A stretch of DNA of 38,228 nucleotides, taken from the NCBI RefSeq assembly GCF_001672915.1, contig NZ_LZKR01000044.1, positions 1 to 38,228 of the forward strand. The letters are read 5' to 3'. The stretch comes from Mycobacterium sp. 1245805.9. Its GTDB lineage: Bacteria; Actinomycetota; Actinomycetes; Mycobacteriales; Mycobacteriaceae. How positions within the stretch are numbered: position 1 is the first letter of the stretch; every line of letters begins with the position of its first letter. The notes under the pieces are model-generated. The model was not told the origin of the DNA and made no database searches. It saw only the letters and a list, made by a program, of their open reading frames with translations. A program made the translations under genes and the position numbers. Below are positions 35,901 to 38,228 of the stretch, one piece after another.

Positions 35901-38051
35901 GCGTTCCAGGAGTTGGGCTTCGACTCGCTGACCGCGGTCGAGATGCGCAACCGGCTCAAAACCTCCACGGGACTGGCGCTTTCGCCCACGCTGATCTTCG
36001 ACTACCCGACGCCCAACGGCCTGGCCAGCTACATGCGCACCGAACTCGCCGGAGCGCCGCAAGAGGTCAAGCACGCCCCGGTGGTGCGCGCCACCGACGA
36101 CGATCCGATCGTGATCGTCGGCATGTCGTGCCGCTATCCCGGTGGGGTGAATTCCCCCGAGGACCTGTGGGACATGCTGACCGACGGCCGCGACGTGCTC
36201 TCGGAATTCCCGACCGATCGCGGCTGGAACCTGGACGGGCTGTACAACCCGGACCCCGACGTCCCGGGCACGTGCTACACCCGCACCGGTGGCTTCGTCG
36301 ACGACGTTGCCGGCTTCGATCCCGCCTTCTTCGGCATCACCCCGAGCGAGGCGCTGGCCATGGACCCGCAGCAGCGGCTGTTCCTCGAGTTGTCCTGGGA
36401 AGCCTTGGAGCGCGCGGGAATCGAGCCCGGCGGGCTGCGCGGCAGCGCCACCGGCGTGTTCGCCGGGGTGTACACGCAGGGCTACGGAATCGGCGCCCCG
36501 CCGGCCGCCGAGGGCTTCCGGCTGACCGGGCAGTCGTCCAGTGTGGCGTCGGGCCGCATTTCGTATGCGCTCGGGCTGGAGGGCCCCGCGGTCTCGGTGG
36601 ACACGGCATGCTCGTCGTCGTTGGTGGCCTTGCACATGGCGGTGCAGTCGCTGCGCTCGGGTGAATGCGATCTGGCCCTGGCCGGCGGCGTCACGGTGAA
36701 CGCCACCCCGGACATCTTCGTCGAGTTCAGCCGCATGCGCGGGCTGTCCGCCGACGGCCGGTGCAAGGCCTACGCCGGCGCGGCCGACGGCACCGGATTC
36801 TCCGAGGGCGGCGGCATGCTCGTGGTGGAGCGCCTGTCCGACGCCGAGCGCCTCGGGCACCGCGTGCTTGCGGTGGTGCGGGGTTCGGCGATCAACCAGG
36901 ACGGCGCCTCGAACGGACTGACCGCACCCAACGGCCCGTCGCAGCAGCGGGTGGTGCGGGCGGCGCTGGCCAACGCCGGGCTGTCCGCGGCCGAGGTCGA
37001 CGCGGTCGAGGGCCACGGAACCGGAACGATGTTGGGCGATCCCATTGAGGCCCAAGCATTGTTGGCCACCTACGGACGCGACCGGGCCGAACCGCTGTGG
37101 CTTGGGTCGATCAAGTCGAACATGGGTCACACCCAGGCCGCGGCCGGTGTCGCCGGTGTGATCAAGATGGTCTTGGCGATGCGCCACGAGATGTTGCCGG
37201 CCACGCTGCACGTCGACGAGCCCAGCCCCCATGTGGATTGGTCGCTGGGAGCCGTGAGCTTGTTGACCGAAGCCCGGCCCTGGCCGTCGCAGGGCAAGAC
37301 CCTGCGCGCCGGGGTGTCCTCGTTCGGCATCAGCGGGACCAACGCGCACGTGATCATCGAAGCCGCGCCCGCCGGGTCGGAGCGCGTCGTGCAGCGCCCC
37401 GAGCTGCCGGTCGTGCCCTGGATGGTGTCGGCGAAATCGGCGACGGCCCTGGCGTCGCAGGCCACCCGGCTGGCGACGCACCTTCGCACCCACGCCGAAC
37501 TGGACGTCGCCGACGTGGGGTGGTCGCTGGCGGGCCGGTCGAACTTCGAGCATCGGGCCGTCGTCGTCGGCGCGGACCGCGGCGGCCTGCTGGCCGGGCT
37601 GGACGAGTTGGCCCGCGACGAGCTGGGCGGCTCGGTGGTTCGTGGCCTGGCAACGTCCGGCGGCAAGACCGTCTTCGTCTTCCCGGGCCAGGGCTCCCAA
37701 ACGCTCGGCATGGGAAGGGAGTTGTACGCCGCGTACCCGCTGTTCGCCGAGGCGTTCGACGCCGCGCTGGGCGAATTGGACCAGCACCTGCTGCGGCCCC
37801 TGCGCGACGTCGTCTGGGGCCAGGACGAAAACCTGCTGAACACCACCGAATTCGCGCAGCCGGCCCTGTTCGCCGTTGAAGTCGCGTTGTTCCGGCTGCT
37901 CGAATCCTGGGGTGTGCGGCCCGATTTCGTGATGGGTCACTCGGTCGGCGAGATCACCGCTGCGCATGTCGCCGATGTCCTGTCGCTACAGAACGCGGCG
38001 GTATTGGTCGCCGCCCGGGGCCGGAAATCACCACGGAGGCGGGCCCGTTGA
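29904..38051 (+). CDS. pks12: Pks12-type modular polyketide synthase, module 1 and part of module 2
   Basis: Residues 1-2707 are native. After a docking-type coiled coil ([27 protein letters not shown]) come KS1 (active Cys202), AT1 (Ser644 in GHSQGE; YASH motif, predicting methylmalonyl-CoA), DH (His956 in [10 protein letters not shown]), ER ([13 protein letters not shown]), KR ([17 protein letters not shown]) and ACP (phosphopantetheine Ser2008 in [10 protein letters not shown]), then KS2 (Cys2236) and the start of AT2 (Ser2680 in GHSVGE). Pks12 makes the methyl-branched chain of mannosyl-beta-1-phosphomycoketides and has about 4,150 residues in M. tuberculosis, so about a third is missing. 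KS1 and KS2 are highly similar at DNA level. ATG 29904 is preferred to GTG 29901 for ribosome-site spacing. After 38024 eight codons of inverted sequence lead to a stop at 38051; this is not the natural end. Confidence 0.93.
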   Translation: MDQLQHATEALRKALVQVERLKRTNRALLERSSEPIAIVGMSCRFPGGVETPEDLWQMVADGRDVITDFPTDRGWDVAALFDPDPDARHKTYARTGGFVDGVADFDAAFFGIAPSEALAMDPQHRMLLELSWEALERAGLDPGGLRGSATGVFAGLIVQGYGMLAEEIEGYRLTGMTSSVASGRVSYVLGLEGPAVSVDTACSSSLVALHMAVQSLRTGECDLALAGGATVNATPTVFVEFSRHRGLAPDGRCKAYAGAADGVGWSEGGAMLVVERLSDARRLGHPVLAVVRGSAVNQDGASNGLTAPNGPSQQRVVRAALANAGLSAADVDVVEGHGTGTTLGDPIEAQALLATYGQDRDAPLWLGSIKSNMGHTQAGAGVAGVIKMVQAMRHETLPATLHVDVPSPHVDWSAGSVSLLTEAQPWPASRARRAGVSSFGISGTNAHVIVEAVPEADPREARPTPAVVPWVLSAKSAKALQLQATRLAQHLGAHPELDVADVGWSLAGRSAFEHRAVIVGGDRDRLLAGLDELAADEPASVIRGTAAPAGKTVFVFPGQGSQWLGMGLELLDAAPVFAQQIQACEEAFAEFVDWSLTDVLRGAPDAPGLDRVDVVQPVLFAVMVSLAELWKSVGVSPDAVIGHSQGEIAAAYVAGALSLTDAARVVALRSKLLRSLAGPGGMLSIACSTERARELLAPYGNRVSIAAVNGRSAVVVSGDGAALDELAGFCADLELRTRRIDVDYASHSVEVEAIRSELAEVLAGIEPRSSRTAFFSTVTGNRLDTAGLDADYWYRNIRQTVQFDQAVRSACEHGFRTFIESSPHPALIAGIEDTANSCLAGDSPQISEAIVVPTLGRDDGGLERFLTSAATAFVAGVSVDWRGALDGAGFVELPTYAFDRRRFWLSGEGVAADATGLGLGTSEHPLLSAVVELPSSGGVLLTGRLSASLQGWLADHAVSGVAVFPGAGFVELAIRAGDEVGCSTVDEMTLQAPLMLPARDSGSSSVAVQVVVGAEDESGRRGVSIFSRHDAGSGWVCHAEGTLGKGSVEPAADLSVWPPAGAAAADPADGYERLAARGYGYGPAFQGLTAAWVRGDEVFAEVRLPDAAGGVNGFGVHPALLDAAMHALVMGHQIAGGTDEVVLPFSWEGMSLHAAGASAVRARIAPAGTSASNAVSIELADGLGLPVLSVRAMAARPVSEQQLRAAVSGAGPDRLFEVNWAPSTATTADAEPPAYEVFESLAAEHDPATRTHERTHQALAAVQSWLSEHDSGVLVVATRGAMALPGEDVTDLAGAAVWGLARSAQTEHPGRIVLVDTDVPLDDRAIAAVLALGEPQVLLRGGTYYHPRVQGSRAVDGLLTPPTEGPWRLGISSAGTFENLRLEPVPDAEAPLQPGQVRVALRAIAANFRDVMITLGMFTHDALLGGEGAGVVVEVGPGVTEFAVGDSVYGFFPDGSGTLVAGDVRLLVHKPEDWTYPEAAAISAVFTTAYMAFIHLADAQPGQRVLVHAAAGGVGMAAVRLARHLGLEVFGTASRGKWDTLRAMGFDDDHIADSRSLDFEEKFRAGTGGAGMDIVLDSLAGEFVDASLRLVAPGGVFLEMGKTDIRDPDAVAQEYPGVRYRAFDLFEPGRPRMHQWMLELAGLFDAGVLKPLPVTTFDVRRARTALRYLSQARHVGKVVMTMPFGPGAGLAHGTVLITGGTGMAGATLARHLVAHHGVRDLALLSRRGPDAPGAAELVAELEAAGARVRVVACDAADRTALAALIAAVPKLSAVIHAAGVLDDAMVTSLTPERVDAVLRAKVDAAWNLHELTRDLDLSAFVMFSSMAGLVGSSGQGNYAAANSFLDGLAAHRRANGLPAISLAWGLWDQASAMTGGLAEADRARLGRDGILALSSAEAMELFDTALIVDEPFMAPARIDLGALRAHALAVPPMFSDLVNAPVRRRVDDSLAAAKSKSALAHRLQGLPEAEQQAVLLDLVRSHIATVLGNTTAEAIDPDKAFQELGFDSLTAVEMRNRLKTSTGLALSPTLIFDYPTPNGLASYMRTELAGAPQEVKHAPVVRATDDDPIVIVGMSCRYPGGVNSPEDLWDMLTDGRDVLSEFPTDRGWNLDGLYNPDPDVPGTCYTRTGGFVDDVAGFDPAFFGITPSEALAMDPQQRLFLELSWEALERAGIEPGGLRGSATGVFAGVYTQGYGIGAPPAAEGFRLTGQSSSVASGRISYALGLEGPAVSVDTACSSSLVALHMAVQSLRSGECDLALAGGVTVNATPDIFVEFSRMRGLSADGRCKAYAGAADGTGFSEGGGMLVVERLSDAERLGHRVLAVVRGSAINQDGASNGLTAPNGPSQQRVVRAALANAGLSAAEVDAVEGHGTGTMLGDPIEAQALLATYGRDRAEPLWLGSIKSNMGHTQAAAGVAGVIKMVLAMRHEMLPATLHVDEPSPHVDWSLGAVSLLTEARPWPSQGKTLRAGVSSFGISGTNAHVIIEAAPAGSERVVQRPELPVVPWMVSAKSATALASQATRLATHLRTHAELDVADVGWSLAGRSNFEHRAVVVGADRGGLLAGLDELARDELGGSVVRGLATSGGKTVFVFPGQGSQTLGMGRELYAAYPLFAEAFDAALGELDQHLLRPLRDVVWGQDENLLNTTEFAQPALFAVEVALFRLLESWGVRPDFVMGHSVGEITAAHVADVLSLQNAAVLVAARGRKSPRRRAR

Positions 38052-38228
38052 CCGCCGCGATGCCGACGTCGGGCGTCAGCAGCGGCCGCACCTCGTCTTC
38101 GGTGGCCTGCACGGCGGTCATCGCGCCGCCGGCCGGCAGCGCCTGCATGAACCGGCCCCGGGCGGCGACCAATACCGCCGCGTTCTGTAGCGACAGGACA
38201 TCGGCGACATGCGCAGCGGTGATCTCGC
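37948..38228. repeat. Fold-back inverted repeat at the window end
   Basis: 37948-38024 (77 bp) is perfectly complementary to 38152-38228, with 127 bp between. The arm probably continues beyond the window. Read on the minus strand, 38228 to 38025 is an uninterrupted stretch of the AT2 domain, so the same piece of pks12 is present in both directions. Confidence 0.95.
38025..38228 (-). other. Inverted pks12 AT2 segment
   Basis: On the minus strand this translates from [17 protein letters not shown] through [18 protein letters not shown] and [20 protein letters not shown] to ASVVISG, the normal continuation of a Pks12 acyltransferase domain. The first part repeats what the plus strand encodes just before 38024; the rest (38151 to 38025) is what the plus strand should read next. 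Confidence 0.9.

Noticed and set aside
35193..37967. 924-codon open frame on the minus strand
   Set aside because: Same reason: antisense to KR, ACP, KS2 and AT2 of pks12.
38049..38051. TGA as the real end of Pks12
   Set aside because: It is reached through eight codons of inverted sequence; the native continuation is found on the minus strand.

Overview
The window looks like part of a slow-growing, non-tuberculosis Mycobacterium. The evidence is very high GC, a PPE protein of the PPW subgroup, RbpA, Ppm1 with Lnt, Pks12, SigC and an aerobic cobalamin gene set. From 11.3 kb onward the order (sigC, cobIJ, cobH, cobG, cobN, PPOX protein, dienelactone hydrolase, FxsA, amidohydrolase, lnt-ppm1, rbpA, small zinc protein, pks12) runs parallel to the M. 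tuberculosis Rv2069-Rv2048c block as I remember it, read backwards. No tRNA, rRNA, insertion sequence or CRISPR array was seen.

Region 1 (1-11278) is an accessory island and the most interesting part. It opens inside a collagen-like protein made only of Gly-Ala-Thr and Gly-Pro-Thr triplets. Four large proteins follow. Each has a different catalytic head (family 2 glycosyltransferase, sulfotransferase-like P-loop protein, a second family 2 glycosyltransferase, and a prolyl-4-hydroxylase-type Fe(II)/2-oxoglutarate oxygenase) joined to the same C-terminal module of about 400 residues. A SAM-dependent methyltransferase closes the series. A DacB2-like carboxypeptidase sits among them on the other strand. 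Together the genes resemble a dedicated kit for hydroxylating, glycosylating, sulfating and methylating a collagen-like polypeptide or its glycan. That link is inference; the domain calls are read from sequence. A 1,050-bp block is almost identical in two of the four genes.

Region 2 (11296-14176) holds SigC fused in frame behind a membrane zinc-finger anti-sigma domain with a His/Met-rich loop, and a divergent PPE2-like gene that may carry a cobalamin riboswitch leader.

Region 3 (14180-21717) is cobalamin synthesis: cobG-cobH-cobIJ on the minus strand, and divergently a small hydrolase with cobN. Region 4 (21816-29577) is conserved housekeeping: PPOX-type protein, DJ-1/PfpI protein, dienelactone hydrolase, FxsA, amidohydrolase, apolipoprotein N-acyltransferase and polyprenol-phosphate mannose synthase (two genes here), RbpA and a small zinc-finger protein.

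Region 5 (29904-38228) is pks12: module 1 complete, module 2 through KS and into AT. At 38024 the sequence folds back on itself, so the last 204 bases are AT sequence on the opposite strand. The left edge in a tandem repeat and the right edge in a fold-back suggest the window is, or ends at, a draft contig. Several genes have a TANNNT -10 box 6-7 nt before an ATG/GTG, the usual layout of leaderless mycobacterial transcripts; these boxes were used to choose starts.
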